Shown one piece after another: positions 12,030-21,061 of a stretch of 64,000 nt of DNA (positions are counted from its first letter, which is position 1; each line of letters starts with the position of its first letter). The position numbers and the translations under genes were made by a program. The stretch is from positions 3,720,001 to 3,784,000 of the forward strand of contig NZ_CP125957.1 of NCBI RefSeq assembly GCF_030064125.1. The letters are read 5' to 3'. This DNA is from Pseudomonas sp. G2-4 (GTDB lineage Bacteria > Pseudomonadota > Gammaproteobacteria > Pseudomonadales > Pseudomonadaceae). A model generated the notes under the pieces. That model did no database searches, had not been told where the DNA came from, and worked only from the letters and a program-made list of their open reading frames with translations.

Positions 12030-12916
12030 GACAAGCTCCTTTCAAGTAAGGCGCGCAGGGTCTCGTAGCCCTTCTTGGCGTAGGCGTAACTCGGCGCTAC
12101 GGCGGGGTCCTGCTCGGCTTCCACCACCAGCCAGCCTTGGTAATCGGCGGCCAACAGCACGTCCAGCAACGCGGCGAAGTCGATGTCACCGTCCCCAGGC
12201 ACGGTGAAAGTGCCGTTGATGATGCAGTCGGGGAAGCTCCAGAGGTTGTTGCGCGCCAGTTGCACCACGGGTTTGCGCACGTCCTTGAAGTGCACATGAC
12301 AGACGCGTTCGATGTGCTTGCGCAAGACATACAGCGGTTCGCCGCCGCCCATGTAGCAGTGGCCCGAATCGAACAGCAGGCCCACTTCACTGCCGGTCAG
12401 GGCCATCAGTTTGTCGATGTCCGCGGGCGACTCGACGTACGCGCCCATGTGGTGGTGGTAGGCCAGGCGCACACCTTGGGACAAGGTGAAGCGCGCCAGC
12501 TCGGTGAGCTTATCGGCATAGGTTTGCCAGGCTGCGTCGGTGTGAAAGCGCGGCCGTTCGACCAGTGGAATGCGCTGCCCCTGAATGGAATCGGCGACCT
12601 CGCCGTACACCAGCACGTTGGCGCCGTTCTGCGCCAACAGCTCGACGTGGCTGGCGATGGCGTCGATTTCCTCGGCCGCCGAGCGCCGGGCCAGACGACT
12701 GGAATACCAACCGGAAACCAGCGCCAGGTCATAAGGCCGCAGTACATCGCCGACGCCCTTGGCGTCCTTGGGGAACTTGCCGTTGAGTTCAAAACCTTCG
12801 TAGCCGATGGCCTTGCCTTCGCTCAGCGCCGTGCTCAACGGCGTTTCACCGCCCAAGGAAGGCAGGTCGTCGTTGCTCCAGGAAATCGGGTTGATGCCAA
12901 TTCGAATAGCGGGCAT
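12026..12916 (-). CDS. iolE: Myo-inosose-2 dehydratase
   Basis: A 296-residue TIM-barrel dehydratase acting on scyllo-inosose to form the trihydroxycyclohexanedione. It starts MPAIRIGINPISWSNDDLP, a hallmark of IolE. GLLFDSGHCYMGGG and VCHVHFKDVRKPV provide metal ligands, and LVVEAEQDPAVAP lies near the end. The ATG at 12916 is favoured by AAGGTG six bases upstream over a GTG nine bases earlier. It overlaps iolB by four bases. Confidence 0.94.
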   Translation of the reverse strand: MPAIRIGINPISWSNDDLPSLGGETPLSTALSEGKAIGYEGFELNGKFPKDAKGVGDVLRPYDLALVSGWYSSRLARRSAAEEIDAIASHVELLAQNGANVLVYGEVADSIQGQRIPLVERPRFHTDAAWQTYADKLTELARFTLSQGVRLAYHHHMGAYVESPADIDKLMALTGSEVGLLFDSGHCYMGGGEPLYVLRKHIERVCHVHFKDVRKPVVQLARNNLWSFPDCIINGTFTVPGDGDIDFAALLDVLLAADYQGWLVVEAEQDPAVAPSYAYAKKGYETLRALLERSLS

Positions 12917-12963
12917 GGGCTGCACCTTTTATTGTTGTCTCTGTAATGTTCAACCGATCACCC

Positions 12964-13093
12964 GTGGCGAGGGAGCTTGCTCCCGCTCGGCTGCGAAGCA
13001 GTCGTCAACTTGTGGATGCGGTTGGCCTGTAGAACCTGGGCTGGCTGATGGGGGACTGCTTCGCAGTCCAGCGGGAGCAAGCTCCCTCGCCAC
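12964..13093. repeat. REP pair, GTGGCGAGGGAGC family
   Basis: A unit reading GTGGCGAGGGAGCTTGCTC with a secondary CGGCTGCGAAGCAGTC arm is mirrored by its inverted copy. It lies between iolC and iolE, within the operon. Confidence 0.85.
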
Positions 13094-13108
13094 AAAGGCC
13101 CTGTACCT

Positions 13109-15046
13109 TCAGGCCCGGGCAGCACGCCACGCCTCGATCAATTCGACAAACCGGCCCTGCACCTGCTGGATCAACGTTTCATCATCGATTTCCCCGGCCA
13201 GCCAGGCCCGGCTCGGCGCTTGGAAGATCGTGCGGCCCACGGCAAACCCGCGGCAGCTGCTGCTCTGGCTGGCCTGGCGGAACCCTTCGGCCAGGGCGGC
13301 GGCCGGGGCGTTGAGGCCCAGCAGCACCACGCCGCGGCAATACGGGTCGCGCTGTTGAATCAACTCATCGAGTTGCTTCCATTCGTCTGCGCTCTGGGCT
13401 TCGATCTTCCACCACGCCGGAAAGATGCCCAGGTTGTAGAGGCGCTTGAGGGCGCGATACAGCACGTCCGGGTGCGGCGATGGATGATCCTTGGGGGGAA
13501 TGACTTCCAAGAGCAATTCATGGCCGCTGACCTGGGACGCCTTGTACAGCCCCATCAGTTGCGCCTCCTGCTCCAGGCGCAACAACGGTTCGTCGTCGGG
13601 ATGAAATTGCACCAGGCATTTGATGATTTGCTCCTGGGGCCAGGCGATCAGGTTGCTGCCGATGGAACGCCCGTGTTCGAACGCCAGCGGCCGCGAATTC
13701 TGTACTTCCACTGGCCGTGCCACCCACCAGCCGCGCCCGGTGGCGGCGTTCAGGGAGTCCTGGCCAAAACGCTGATCGGCCAACAGGCCCACATCGGCCT
13801 CGACGCCCTGGCGCTGCAAGTCTGCTTCGACCCGCGCCACCGCCTGGATGAACAGTTGCTTGAGTTCGCCGATGCAGCTCAGGTCGCGACCACCCTTCTG
13901 GGCCAGTTCCACCAGTTGCCAGCGATGGTCGAAGGCGAAGATGAACAGCTGCTTCCAGGCCTTGCGTGGCACGCTGACCTGATGCAGCCGTTGCAACACG
14001 GCGTCCTGGTCCGGCCGGGTAATCGGCACCGGACTCTTGAATAAATAGTCGAGCTCAGCCCGGGTAGGCATCGCCGGGGCACAAGCATGACGCGACACCA
14101 CCAGGCCACCGCAGGCATTGGCCAGTTGGCAGCAGCGCTCATCGCTGGCGTCCTCCAGCCAGCCTGCGAGAAAACCCGACATGAACGCATCACCGGCGCC
14201 CAGTACATTCAGGACTTCGACCCGGACGCCAGGATAAAGGGCGCCGTCTTCCAGCCGGGCCGGGATGGCGCCATGGATCACCGTGCAACCCTGCGGACCG
14301 AGCTTGACCACCAGGGTCGCCGCCGTCAGCGAACGCACGGTACGCAGCGCCATCAGCAGGTCTTCACTGCCGCCGGCGATGAGGAATTCTTCTTCGGTGC
14401 CGACGATCAGATCGAAACGCGGCAGGATACTTTGCACGTGCTGGCTGACTTTCTGGTCGGCGACGAAGCGGGTTTCCCCATCGGCCTTGCCCGCCAGCCC
14501 CCAGAGCACCGGGCGATAGTCGATGTCCAGCACACGTTTGACGTTGTGTTTCTCGGCGTAATCCAGCGCCTGGGTGCTGGCCTTGTAGACGCTTTCGGTG
14601 GAGAAATGTGTGCCAGTGATCAGCAGGGCCTTGCTGGAGGCGATGAAGGTTTCGTCGATGTCTTCGGCGCGCAACGCCATGTCGGCGCAATTTTCCCGGT
14701 AGAACACCAGGGGAAAGGTTTCCCGGTCCTTGATCCCCAGCAGGACCATCGCCGTCAGCCGTTCAGGATCGACCTTGATGCCGCGCACATCGCAGCCTTC
14801 GCGCGCCAGGGATTCCACGAGGAAACGGCCCATGTGGTCGTCCCCGACCCGGCTCAACATCGCCGATTTGAGGCCCAATCGTGCAGTGCCGAAGGCGATG
14901 TTGGCCGACGATCCGCCCAAGTACTTGGCGAAGCTCGACACATCTTCCAGGCGCGCTCCAACTTGCTGCGCGTAGAGGTCGACGCCCAGGCGTCCCAGAC
15001 AGATCACATCCAATTGACGTCCACTGGCAAAACGAGTCTGGCCCAT
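13109..15046 (-). CDS. iolC: Fused 5-dehydro-2-deoxygluconokinase / DUF2090 aldolase-like protein
   Basis: A 645-residue two-domain protein. Residues 1 to about 330 are a PfkB-family sugar kinase: KYLGGSSANIAFGTARLG binds sugar, and VLGAGDAFMSG (GAGD at 283-286, catalytic Asp286) is the PfkB signature. This half phosphorylates 5-dehydro-2-deoxygluconate. Residues from about 340 to the end match DUF2090, an aldolase-like TIM barrel often fused to IolC. No separate iolJ is present in the window, so this half is the best candidate for the cleavage giving dihydroxyacetone phosphate and malonic semialdehyde. It is first in the leftward iol operon, facing iolR. Confidence 0.92.
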   Translation of the reverse strand: MGQTRFASGRQLDVICLGRLGVDLYAQQVGARLEDVSSFAKYLGGSSANIAFGTARLGLKSAMLSRVGDDHMGRFLVESLAREGCDVRGIKVDPERLTAMVLLGIKDRETFPLVFYRENCADMALRAEDIDETFIASSKALLITGTHFSTESVYKASTQALDYAEKHNVKRVLDIDYRPVLWGLAGKADGETRFVADQKVSQHVQSILPRFDLIVGTEEEFLIAGGSEDLLMALRTVRSLTAATLVVKLGPQGCTVIHGAIPARLEDGALYPGVRVEVLNVLGAGDAFMSGFLAGWLEDASDERCCQLANACGGLVVSRHACAPAMPTRAELDYLFKSPVPITRPDQDAVLQRLHQVSVPRKAWKQLFIFAFDHRWQLVELAQKGGRDLSCIGELKQLFIQAVARVEADLQRQGVEADVGLLADQRFGQDSLNAATGRGWWVARPVEVQNSRPLAFEHGRSIGSNLIAWPQEQIIKCLVQFHPDDEPLLRLEQEAQLMGLYKASQVSGHELLLEVIPPKDHPSPHPDVLYRALKRLYNLGIFPAWWKIEAQSADEWKQLDELIQQRDPYCRGVVLLGLNAPAAALAEGFRQASQSSSCRGFAVGRTIFQAPSRAWLAGEIDDETLIQQVQGRFVELIEAWRAARA

Positions 15047-15357
15047 GCTGGCTCCTGTTATTTTTATCAGCCTGCGCTTGCCGCCAGAACCGGCGCCAAC
15101 GCTCTTGGTGGATGCAGACTAAAACGAGCCGCGGGCAACAATCAATAATTATTCTATAAATTTTTTACGTAGAATATTTTTTCCAATACGCTATAGCCAA
15201 GCCGAACCAGACGCGGTGCATCGTTTCAGCCAGTGTCGTAACGTGGTCTGCCCATGATTTTCCCTGCGCCTAAGCTGTAGACTGCGATCAGCCAACCTAT
15301 TGTCGAGGGCCGCCTTTTTCCGGACCGCCCTAAAAGAACAAGCCAGAAGGATTTTCT
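15047..15357. promoter_or_regulatory. Divergent iolC / iolR promoter region
   Basis: A 311-base gap holding the start signals of the leftward iol operon and the rightward regulator. It contains an AT-rich core around 15144-15190 that includes the IolR-like operator at 15170-15185. No coding sequence is apparent. Confidence 0.6.
15170..15185. promoter_or_regulatory. Candidate IolR operator in the iolC/iolR gap
   Basis: TAGAATATTTTTTCCA matches the perfect palindrome at 4464-4479 in 13 of 16 positions and keeps the half-site spacing (AGAA-N6-TTCC). It sits about 124 bases upstream of iolC and 173 upstream of iolR, so one site could control both directions. Confidence 0.55.
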
Positions 15358-16281
15358 ATGACCCGCCCCGATGATCTGCCGGCGCTGTCCGAGAGCGCGT
15401 CCGAACCCGCCCTCCCGAGCCCACCGATCAATGCCGAGCGCCTGCTGCAACTGATCACCGACGAATACGAAAGCCTGCCGCGCCAGCTCAAGCGTATCGC
15501 CAGCTACATGAGCCAGCAGAGCGACCGGATCATGGTTGATCGCATCAGCGACATCGCCCGGGAATGCGAAGTCCACCCATCGGCCATCGTCAGGTTCTCA
15601 CAACGCTTTGGCTTCAGCGGGTTCAGCGAAATGCAGGCGTTGTTTCGCGAGGCGTACACCCACAAGACCACGCCGGTGCAGAACTACCAGCAGCGCATCC
15701 GCAGCATGATCGCCAACAAGTCGCAGAAAGCCAGCGGCGGCGACCTGGCCCGCGAATGCGTCAACGCGACCCTGTCGGGCATTGAGCGGCTGGGGTTGGA
15801 GCTGGATGACCAAGCGTTCGAAAAAGCCGTGGACCTGGTGGTCAATGCCGACAACATCTATGTGGTGGGGGTACGCCGCTCATTCGCGGTCGCCGATTAT
15901 CTGGTCTACAACCTGCAACACACCAACAAGCGCATTCACCTTGTTTCCGGCCTGGGCGGCAGTTATCGCGAGCAGATGCGCAGCGTGCGGGCCAACGACC
16001 TGGTCATCGCCATCAGCTTCACGCCCTATGGCAAGGAAACCCAGCACTGCCTGCGCATCGCCCAGCATCACCAGGCCAAGACACTGATCATCACCGACAG
16101 CAACCTGTCGCCCCTGGCCAAGCGGGCCAACGCGGTGTTGCTAGTGAACGAGGGCAGCTCGTTCGCCTTCCGTTCCCTGAGTGCCACCCTGTGCCTGTGC
16201 CAGGCGTTGTTCATCGCCGTGGCTTACCGGCTGGAACTCAAGGTCGATGAAATCCATGAACAGGTCGGGTTCGAGGATTAA
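15358..16281 (+). CDS. iolR: RpiR-family regulator of inositol catabolism
   Basis: A 307-residue protein with an N-terminal HTH_6 domain (about residues 28-105, including DRISDIARECEVHPSAIVRFSQRFGFSGFSEMQ split over its two helices) and a C-terminal SIS sugar-phosphate-binding domain (about 130-265, with YVVGVRRSFAVADYL and AISFTPYGKET). RpiR-type IolR proteins repress inositol genes and are relieved by a pathway intermediate. It is divergent from the iol operon. AGAAGGA precedes the ATG. The GST gene follows by 29 bases. Confidence 0.85.
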   Translation: MTRPDDLPALSESASEPALPSPPINAERLLQLITDEYESLPRQLKRIASYMSQQSDRIMVDRISDIARECEVHPSAIVRFSQRFGFSGFSEMQALFREAYTHKTTPVQNYQQRIRSMIANKSQKASGGDLARECVNATLSGIERLGLELDDQAFEKAVDLVVNADNIYVVGVRRSFAVADYLVYNLQHTNKRIHLVSGLGGSYREQMRSVRANDLVIAISFTPYGKETQHCLRIAQHHQAKTLIITDSNLSPLAKRANAVLLVNEGSSFAFRSLSATLCLCQALFIAVAYRLELKVDEIHEQVGFED

Positions 16282-16310
16282 CACCCGCAAGACTTTCTGA
16301 AGGAGACGTC

Positions 16311-16922
16311 ATGAAACTGATCGGCATGCTGGACTCGCCCTATGTGCGACGCGTCGCGATTTCCGCCAAGTGCCTGGGCATTGCCTTGGAGCATGAATCG
16401 GTTTCGGTCTTCAGGCATTTCGAGCAATTCCAGCGTATCAACCCCGTGGTCAAGGCGCCGACCCTGGTGCTCGACGATGGCACCGTGCTGATGGACTCCA
16501 CGTTGATCATCGATTACCTCGAAGCCTTGGCCGCACCGGGTAGAAGCCTGATATCCACCGATCTCGGATCACGGCTACGCTCTTTGCGCCTGATCGGGTT
16601 GGCCTTGGCGGCGTGCGAGAAGTCGGTGCAGATCTACTACGAACGCAACCTGCGGCCGACGGAAATCCAGCACGCCCCTTGGGTCGAACGCGTGGAAGGC
16701 CAACTGGCGGCGTCCTATGACATGCTCGAACAGGAACTGGTAAAACAGCCACTGGCCACCGATGGCACACTCGATCAGGCGGGCATCACCGTGGCAGTGG
16801 CCTGGAGCTTCACCAACCTGGTGGTGCCAGACCAGTTGCAGGGCAAGTCACTCCCATCGATCAGCGCGTTCACCGCCTATGCCGAAGGGCTGGAGGCGTT
16901 TGTCAGCACGCCGATGGAGTAA
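16311..16922 (+). CDS. Glutathione S-transferase family protein
   Basis: A 203-residue GST. The N-terminal thioredoxin-like domain starts MKLIGMLDSPYVRRVAISAK, with Ser9 in the position often used to activate glutathione, and has the usual cis-Pro and acid segments VKAPTLVLDDG and LMDSTLIIDYLE. The rest is the helical C-terminal domain. AAGGAG lies just before the ATG. The 29-base gap suggests it is read together with iolR. Its substrate is unknown. Confidence 0.85.
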   Translation: MKLIGMLDSPYVRRVAISAKCLGIALEHESVSVFRHFEQFQRINPVVKAPTLVLDDGTVLMDSTLIIDYLEALAAPGRSLISTDLGSRLRSLRLIGLALAACEKSVQIYYERNLRPTEIQHAPWVERVEGQLAASYDMLEQELVKQPLATDGTLDQAGITVAVAWSFTNLVVPDQLQGKSLPSISAFTAYAEGLEAFVSTPME

Positions 16923-16968
16923 CCGGTCATGGCTGTCGAGCACAGGATTCTGATTCACCCTGGATCCC

Positions 16969-17058
16969 TGTGGGAGCGAGCTTGCTCGCGATAGCGTCGG
17001 ACCAGCCAGCATCAATGTTGACTGAACTACCGCTATCGCGAGCAAGCTCGCTCCCACA
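16969..17058. repeat. REP pair, GTGGGAGCGAGC family, head-to-head
   Basis: Inverted units separated by a spacer, between the convergent ends of the GST gene and hcnC. Confidence 0.85.
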
Positions 17059-17114
17059 GTTTGTTTTCGGGTGACTGCGGGATAGGTGTTCACCTCAAGT
17101 CCCACACAGTTTCT

Positions 17115-18377
17115 TCAGGCCAGTTCCACTTCCTTCGGCTCGACGACCCTCGGCGCCACTTCGAAGCGATCCGCCAGGAACGGCGTAATGTCCAGCGGCA
17201 GCGGTTCGTTGTTCACCAGTTTGTCCAGCAGCACTCCGGTGATGGCCGAGGTCAGGATGCCAGTGCGGAAATGGCCGCAAGCGTTGAGGTAGCCTTTAAC
17301 GCCTCGCATCGGCCCCAGGATCGGCAGTTCATCGGGGGAGCCCGGGCGCAGGCCGGCCCAGGTGCGTTTCAGGTTGATGTCGGCCAGTTGCGGGATGCAC
17401 CGCACCGCACCTTGCACCAACCCTTCGATCTCGGGGTAGGTGGTGGTCACGTCGAAGCCTTTGTCTTCGGTGGTGCTGCCGATGAGGATTTCGCCGTTGT
17501 CTTTCTGCGCCACGTAGCAGTCGCTGGTAGTCAGGCAGCCGTTGAGGATTTTCGGCATGCGTTCGGTCAGCAGGATTTGCCCCTTGATCGGCTTGACCGG
17601 AATCCGCACGCCGGTGGCCTGTTCGCTCAGGTCCGCCGCCCAGGCTCCGGCCGCATTGATCAGGGTGCGACAGTTGAAGGTGCCGGCCTCGGCGGTTCTC
17701 ACACCGGTCACTCGCTCGCCCTCGCGCAGGACCTCGGTGACGTTGGTGTTGAAGAACAGATCGACGCCGTTCTGCCGCGCGCCTTCGGTGTAGGCATCAG
17801 CCAGGCGAAACGGGCTGACCTGGTGATCGCAGAGAAACTCCAGCGCGCCGCGGGCCTCATGGCTGACATTCGGTTCGGCCTCGCGCAGGGCGGCCTGGTC
17901 GAGCCAACGCACCTGATCGGCCAGGTGAGGAATACAGGCGACGATGTGCTCGGCGTACAAACGGTCTTCGTCGTCGTAGATCACGAACTTGAGCCCGGTC
18001 TCCTCGAACTTGAAATCCATGCCATGGTTGTCGATCAACTCGCGGTGCAACTGCGGGTACATCGCGTTGGACTGCAAGGCGAAGTCGAAGAACGCCTGGG
18101 GCAGGATGTGCGGCGTACTGGCGTCTACCGCCACGGCGGCGCCCTGGGTCTGGCGCTTGCGGTTGGCCGACATCATGCGAAAGAAAATCACCCCGCAACC
18201 CAGTCCCACTGACTCGCCAATGGCCCACAGGCCGCCGGCCGAAGCGCGGGTGGCGTTGCCGGGCCGCTTGGCGTCAACCAGGGCGATCTTCAGGTTCTTG
18301 CGCTTGGACAATTGATAGGCACAGGAGGCCCCGATCACACCGCCGCCGGCGATGACCACGTCATAGTGCTTAATCAT
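17115..18377 (-). CDS. hcnC: Hydrogen cyanide synthase subunit HcnC (FAD amine oxidase type)
   Basis: A 420-residue FAD-dependent DAO-family oxidase. The FAD loop VIAGGGVIGAS is at residues 8-18, followed by RPGNATRASAGGLWAIGES and the late GPMRGVKGYLNACGHFRTGIL, strings I associate with HcnC of fluorescent pseudomonads. HCN synthase oxidises glycine to HCN and CO2 at the membrane. It overlaps hcnB by eight bases and is last in the operon. Octopine/nopaline oxidase and hydroxyproline dehydrogenase subunits share this layout, but the subunit sizes, sequence and upstream control sites favour HcnC. Confidence 0.87.
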   Translation of the reverse strand: MIKHYDVVIAGGGVIGASCAYQLSKRKNLKIALVDAKRPGNATRASAGGLWAIGESVGLGCGVIFFRMMSANRKRQTQGAAVAVDASTPHILPQAFFDFALQSNAMYPQLHRELIDNHGMDFKFEETGLKFVIYDDEDRLYAEHIVACIPHLADQVRWLDQAALREAEPNVSHEARGALEFLCDHQVSPFRLADAYTEGARQNGVDLFFNTNVTEVLREGERVTGVRTAEAGTFNCRTLINAAGAWAADLSEQATGVRIPVKPIKGQILLTERMPKILNGCLTTSDCYVAQKDNGEILIGSTTEDKGFDVTTTYPEIEGLVQGAVRCIPQLADINLKRTWAGLRPGSPDELPILGPMRGVKGYLNACGHFRTGILTSAITGVLLDKLVNNEPLPLDITPFLADRFEVAPRVVEPKEVELA

Positions 18378-19779
18378 GGGAAACGGTCTCCATGCCGACG
18401 TTCTGGAACGCTGAAAACGGAATCGGATCGATGGGGAAACGCGGCCGCAACCAGCCTACATCGGCACGCCCGGTGGCTTCGCGTAATCGATCGCTGCAAT
18501 AGCCGACGCACATCCGCCCCTGGCAGTCGCCCATGCTGACGCGGGTACGCATTTTCAGGCTAGCCATGTCTTGCACACCCTGCTCCAAGGCACGATCAAT
18601 GTCGGCGCGGGTGGCGTGCTCGCAGCGGCAGATCACCGTATCGGCAGCCGGCAACGCGGTTTGCCCGGCGCCGCGCCGGGTGTAGCGGTCAACGGCGGCG
18701 CGGAAGCGAATGATTCGGTCAAGCTGCGCCTGGTAGCGCTCTCGCTGCGCCAGGGCGGTGGACGAATCCAGTACGTTGCGTTGCAGCAGGATCGACAGCG
18801 CGGCGATGCGCCCGCTCAGCATGGCCGCTTCACCGCCGCGAATCCCGCCCATGTCGCCGGCCAGGTGAATGTGCGCTTCGCTGCTTTGCTGCCAGGCATC
18901 GGACACCGCCTGCAAGTAGCCGTCCTCGCTGAAGCCATGCTCCAGGCCCATCTGCTGGCTCAATTGGGTACGCGGGATAAACCCGTAGCCGACCGCCAGC
19001 GTCTGGGCCGGCACCGGTTCGGCGCGTTTGAGGTCTGGCTCCCAGGCAGTTGAATATGGCGCTACGGTGACGGTGCTCAATTCACCCTCGCCATCAGCCT
19101 GCACCACGCCCCAGCCATAGCGCACGGGGATGCGATTGAGCTTGAGGTAGGCCAACATGCTCAGACCGTCGAGGAACAGTTGCGGCTTGTTGAGCAATGC
19201 CAGGCTTTCCCTGGCGATCTTGCCGAACCCGCAGGCCTCATAGACCCCCGCCACCGCCACGCCCGAAGCGTGCAGTTGACAGGCCACCAGCGGCAGCAAC
19301 GGGCCGGTGCCGGCGATGAGCACCGGGCTCGTCGGCTTGACCACTCCGCTCTTGATCTGCAATTGCAGGCCACCGAGCATCATGACGCCCGGCAGCGTCC
19401 ACCCCGGAAACGGCACGCTGCGCTCGTGACAGCCCGCCGCCAGGACCAGATGCGAGTAAGCGACCTCACGCAAACGCTCGTCGGCGTCCAGCAACATCAG
19501 CGCCCGGAACCCTTCGGCGCCGATGACGCGGCTGCTCAATCGCACGTCGATCAGCCCGGCGTGGCGCCGGAATTCACCGTGGAGTTTCTCCAGGGCTTCG
19601 CTGTAGCGCGGCCCCAGGTAATCCAGGCGCACACCATCGCGCAACGGCCCACGGTACACCACGCCACCGAGGCGCGACGCTTCCTCGAGCAGCGTGCAGC
19701 GCACCCCGTGGGAAGCCAGCTCAATCGCCGCAGCCATGCCCGCCGGCCCACCGCCGACAATCACCGGATCGAGACTCAT
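18370..19779 (-). CDS. hcnB: Hydrogen cyanide synthase subunit HcnB
   Basis: A 469-residue FAD/NAD(P)-type oxidoreductase. FAD binding is at PVIVGGGPAGMAAA near residue 5; a second dinucleotide region is around LIAGTGPLLPL. The C-terminus carries a BFD-like [2Fe-2S] site with Cys384, Cys386, Cys419 and Cys424 (CRC and CQGRMC). The ATG at 19779 overlaps the hcnA stop as ATGA, which fixes this start over the longer frame. It works with HcnA and HcnC to pass electrons from glycine to the respiratory chain. Confidence 0.86.
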   Translation of the reverse strand: MSLDPVIVGGGPAGMAAAIELASHGVRCTLLEEASRLGGVVYRGPLRDGVRLDYLGPRYSEALEKLHGEFRRHAGLIDVRLSSRVIGAEGFRALMLLDADERLREVAYSHLVLAAGCHERSVPFPGWTLPGVMMLGGLQLQIKSGVVKPTSPVLIAGTGPLLPLVACQLHASGVAVAGVYEACGFGKIARESLALLNKPQLFLDGLSMLAYLKLNRIPVRYGWGVVQADGEGELSTVTVAPYSTAWEPDLKRAEPVPAQTLAVGYGFIPRTQLSQQMGLEHGFSEDGYLQAVSDAWQQSSEAHIHLAGDMGGIRGGEAAMLSGRIAALSILLQRNVLDSSTALAQRERYQAQLDRIIRFRAAVDRYTRRGAGQTALPAADTVICRCEHATRADIDRALEQGVQDMASLKMRTRVSMGDCQGRMCVGYCSDRLREATGRADVGWLRPRFPIDPIPFSAFQNVGMETVSHD

Positions 19780-20102
19780 GACGCCTCCGTTTCGCTGATA
19801 CGGTTGACTCGGGTTTCGATCTGCATGCCAGGCCGCACCAGGGTCTGGCAGGCGCGGCGCTTGTGGCGGCCATCGATCCTGACCAGGCAGCATTGGCATA
19901 CACCCATGCCGCAATAGGCACCGCTGATCTGGTCGTGGTCGTTGCGGGCCACCTGGCGTTGGCCCAGGGACTGGATGACCGTGAGGACGGTTTCACCCTG
20001 GGCGGCATTGACGGCCTGCCCGTCCAGGCGCACGGTCATGTCAGCCTGGTCCAGGGGCTGGATATCGAATTTCCGGCGTAGAAGGTCTTGAGGTTGAATC
20101 AT
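19776..20102 (-). CDS. hcnA: Hydrogen cyanide synthase subunit HcnA ([2Fe-2S] protein)
   Basis: A 108-residue ferredoxin-like subunit. Cys64, Cys69 and Cys72 form CX4CX2C (YCGMGVCQCC), with Cys85 completing a plant-type [2Fe-2S] cluster. FDIQPLDQADMTV and IDGRHKRRACQT are strings I associate with HcnA. The ribosome binding site overlaps an RsmA-type CANGGANG motif at 20109-20116, and an ANR-like box lies at 20262-20275. Both are known control points of hcn in pseudomonads. Stop overlaps the hcnB start. Confidence 0.87.
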   Translation of the reverse strand: MIQPQDLLRRKFDIQPLDQADMTVRLDGQAVNAAQGETVLTVIQSLGQRQVARNDHDQISGAYCGMGVCQCCLVRIDGRHKRRACQTLVRPGMQIETRVNRISETEAS

Positions 20103-20108
20103 ATTGCT

Positions 20109-20116
20109 CTTCCTTG
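20109..20116 (-). promoter_or_regulatory. Candidate RsmA/RsmE binding motif at hcnA ribosome binding site
   Basis: On the minus strand the leader reads CAAGGAAG, matching the CANGGANG core bound by RsmA/CsrA proteins, and it contains the Shine-Dalgarno GGA. It is the expected site for Gac/Rsm control of cyanide production: RsmA blocks ribosomes until small RNAs sequester it. Confidence 0.6.
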
Positions 20117-20261
20117 AAGGTTCTGTGAGGTCTAGGCTCCTTGCGGCACACCCTCACCGTTTGCATCAGTACCCGGCTGCATCAGCGCGCCAAAGCGGGC
20201 ATGTAGATACAACAAGATAGTGCGCAGGAAATTCATGCTAGGGATTATTTGTGACCAAGTG

Positions 20262-20275
20262 TTGATCCAGGCCAG
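20262..20275 (-). promoter_or_regulatory. Candidate ANR box of hcnABC promoter
   Basis: Read on the minus strand, CTGGC-CTGG-ATCAA matches the FNR/ANR pattern TTGAT-N4-ATCAA with the degenerate left half (GGC) reported for hcn promoters. A possible -10, TAGCAT, lies at 20240-20235, which would put the box near -41.5, the usual activating position. It explains expected induction under low oxygen. Confidence 0.6.
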
Positions 20276-20377
20276 TAAACCCGCTTGCCGGCTCATGAAC
20301 TTTTTTTCAGAAAGCCGACAGCTATTCTTTGGCAGAATGTTGCGCAATAGCACCAACTTCCCAACACGGTACCGCCC

Positions 20378-21061
20378 ATGAACCGCATCCTGACCATCGA
20401 AGACGACGCCGTCACCGCCCGTGAAATCGTCGCCGAACTGACCCGCAACGGCCTGGACGTCGATTGGGTCGACAACGGTCGCGAAGGCCTGGAACGGGCG
20501 GTAAGCGGCGATTACGACCTGATCACCCTGGACCGCATGCTGCCGGAACTGGATGGCCTGGTGATCGTCACCACGCTGCGGACCATGGGCGTGGCCACGC
20601 CAATCCTGATGATCAGCGCCCTTTCCGATGTGGATGAACGCGTTCGTGGCCTGCGTGCCGGCGGCGACGATTACCTGACCAAGCCATTCGCCACCGACGA
20701 AATGGCCGCCCGCGTCGAAGTGTTGCTGCGACGCAACAACGGCACCCGGGAACCGGAAACCGTGCTGCGGGTGGCCGACCTGGAGCTGAACCTGATCAGC
20801 CGCGAAGCCAGCCGCAACGGGCAATTGCTCAGCCTGCTGCCCACCGAATACAAGTTGCTGGAATTCCTGATGCGCAACAACGGGCAGATTCTCTCGCGCA
20901 TGATGATTTTCGAGGAAGTCTGGGGTTATCACTTCGACCCCGGCACCAACCTGATCGACGTCCACATCGGCCGCCTGCGCAAGAAAATCGACCCGCCGGG
21001 CCTGGAACCGCTGATTCGCACCGTGCGAGGTTCCGGTTATGTCATTGCTGAACCCCGCTAA
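20378..21061 (+). CDS. OmpR-family response regulator
   Basis: A 227-residue regulator. The receiver domain (residues 1-120) has acidic EDD at 8-10, phospho-acceptor Asp52 (LDRMLP) and Lys102 (TKPFA). The winged-helix DNA-binding domain (about 128-225) ends RKKIDPPGLEPLIRTVRGSGYVI. It is closest in style to IrlR/CopR/QseB. It overlaps the sensor gene by 23 bases. It is divergent from hcnABC across a 275-base gap; whether it affects cyanide genes is unknown. Confidence 0.88.
   Translation: MNRILTIEDDAVTAREIVAELTRNGLDVDWVDNGREGLERAVSGDYDLITLDRMLPELDGLVIVTTLRTMGVATPILMISALSDVDERVRGLRAGGDDYLTKPFATDEMAARVEVLLRRNNGTREPETVLRVADLELNLISREASRNGQLLSLLPTEYKLLEFLMRNNGQILSRMMIFEEVWGYHFDPGTNLIDVHIGRLRKKIDPPGLEPLIRTVRGSGYVIAEPR

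Noticed and set aside
17115..20102. Octopine/nopaline oxidase or D-hydroxyproline dehydrogenase
   Set aside because: These share the three-subunit plan, but the subunit lengths, HcnC-like and HcnA-like strings, ANR box and RsmA motif together favour HCN synthase. No proline-metabolism or opine genes are near.
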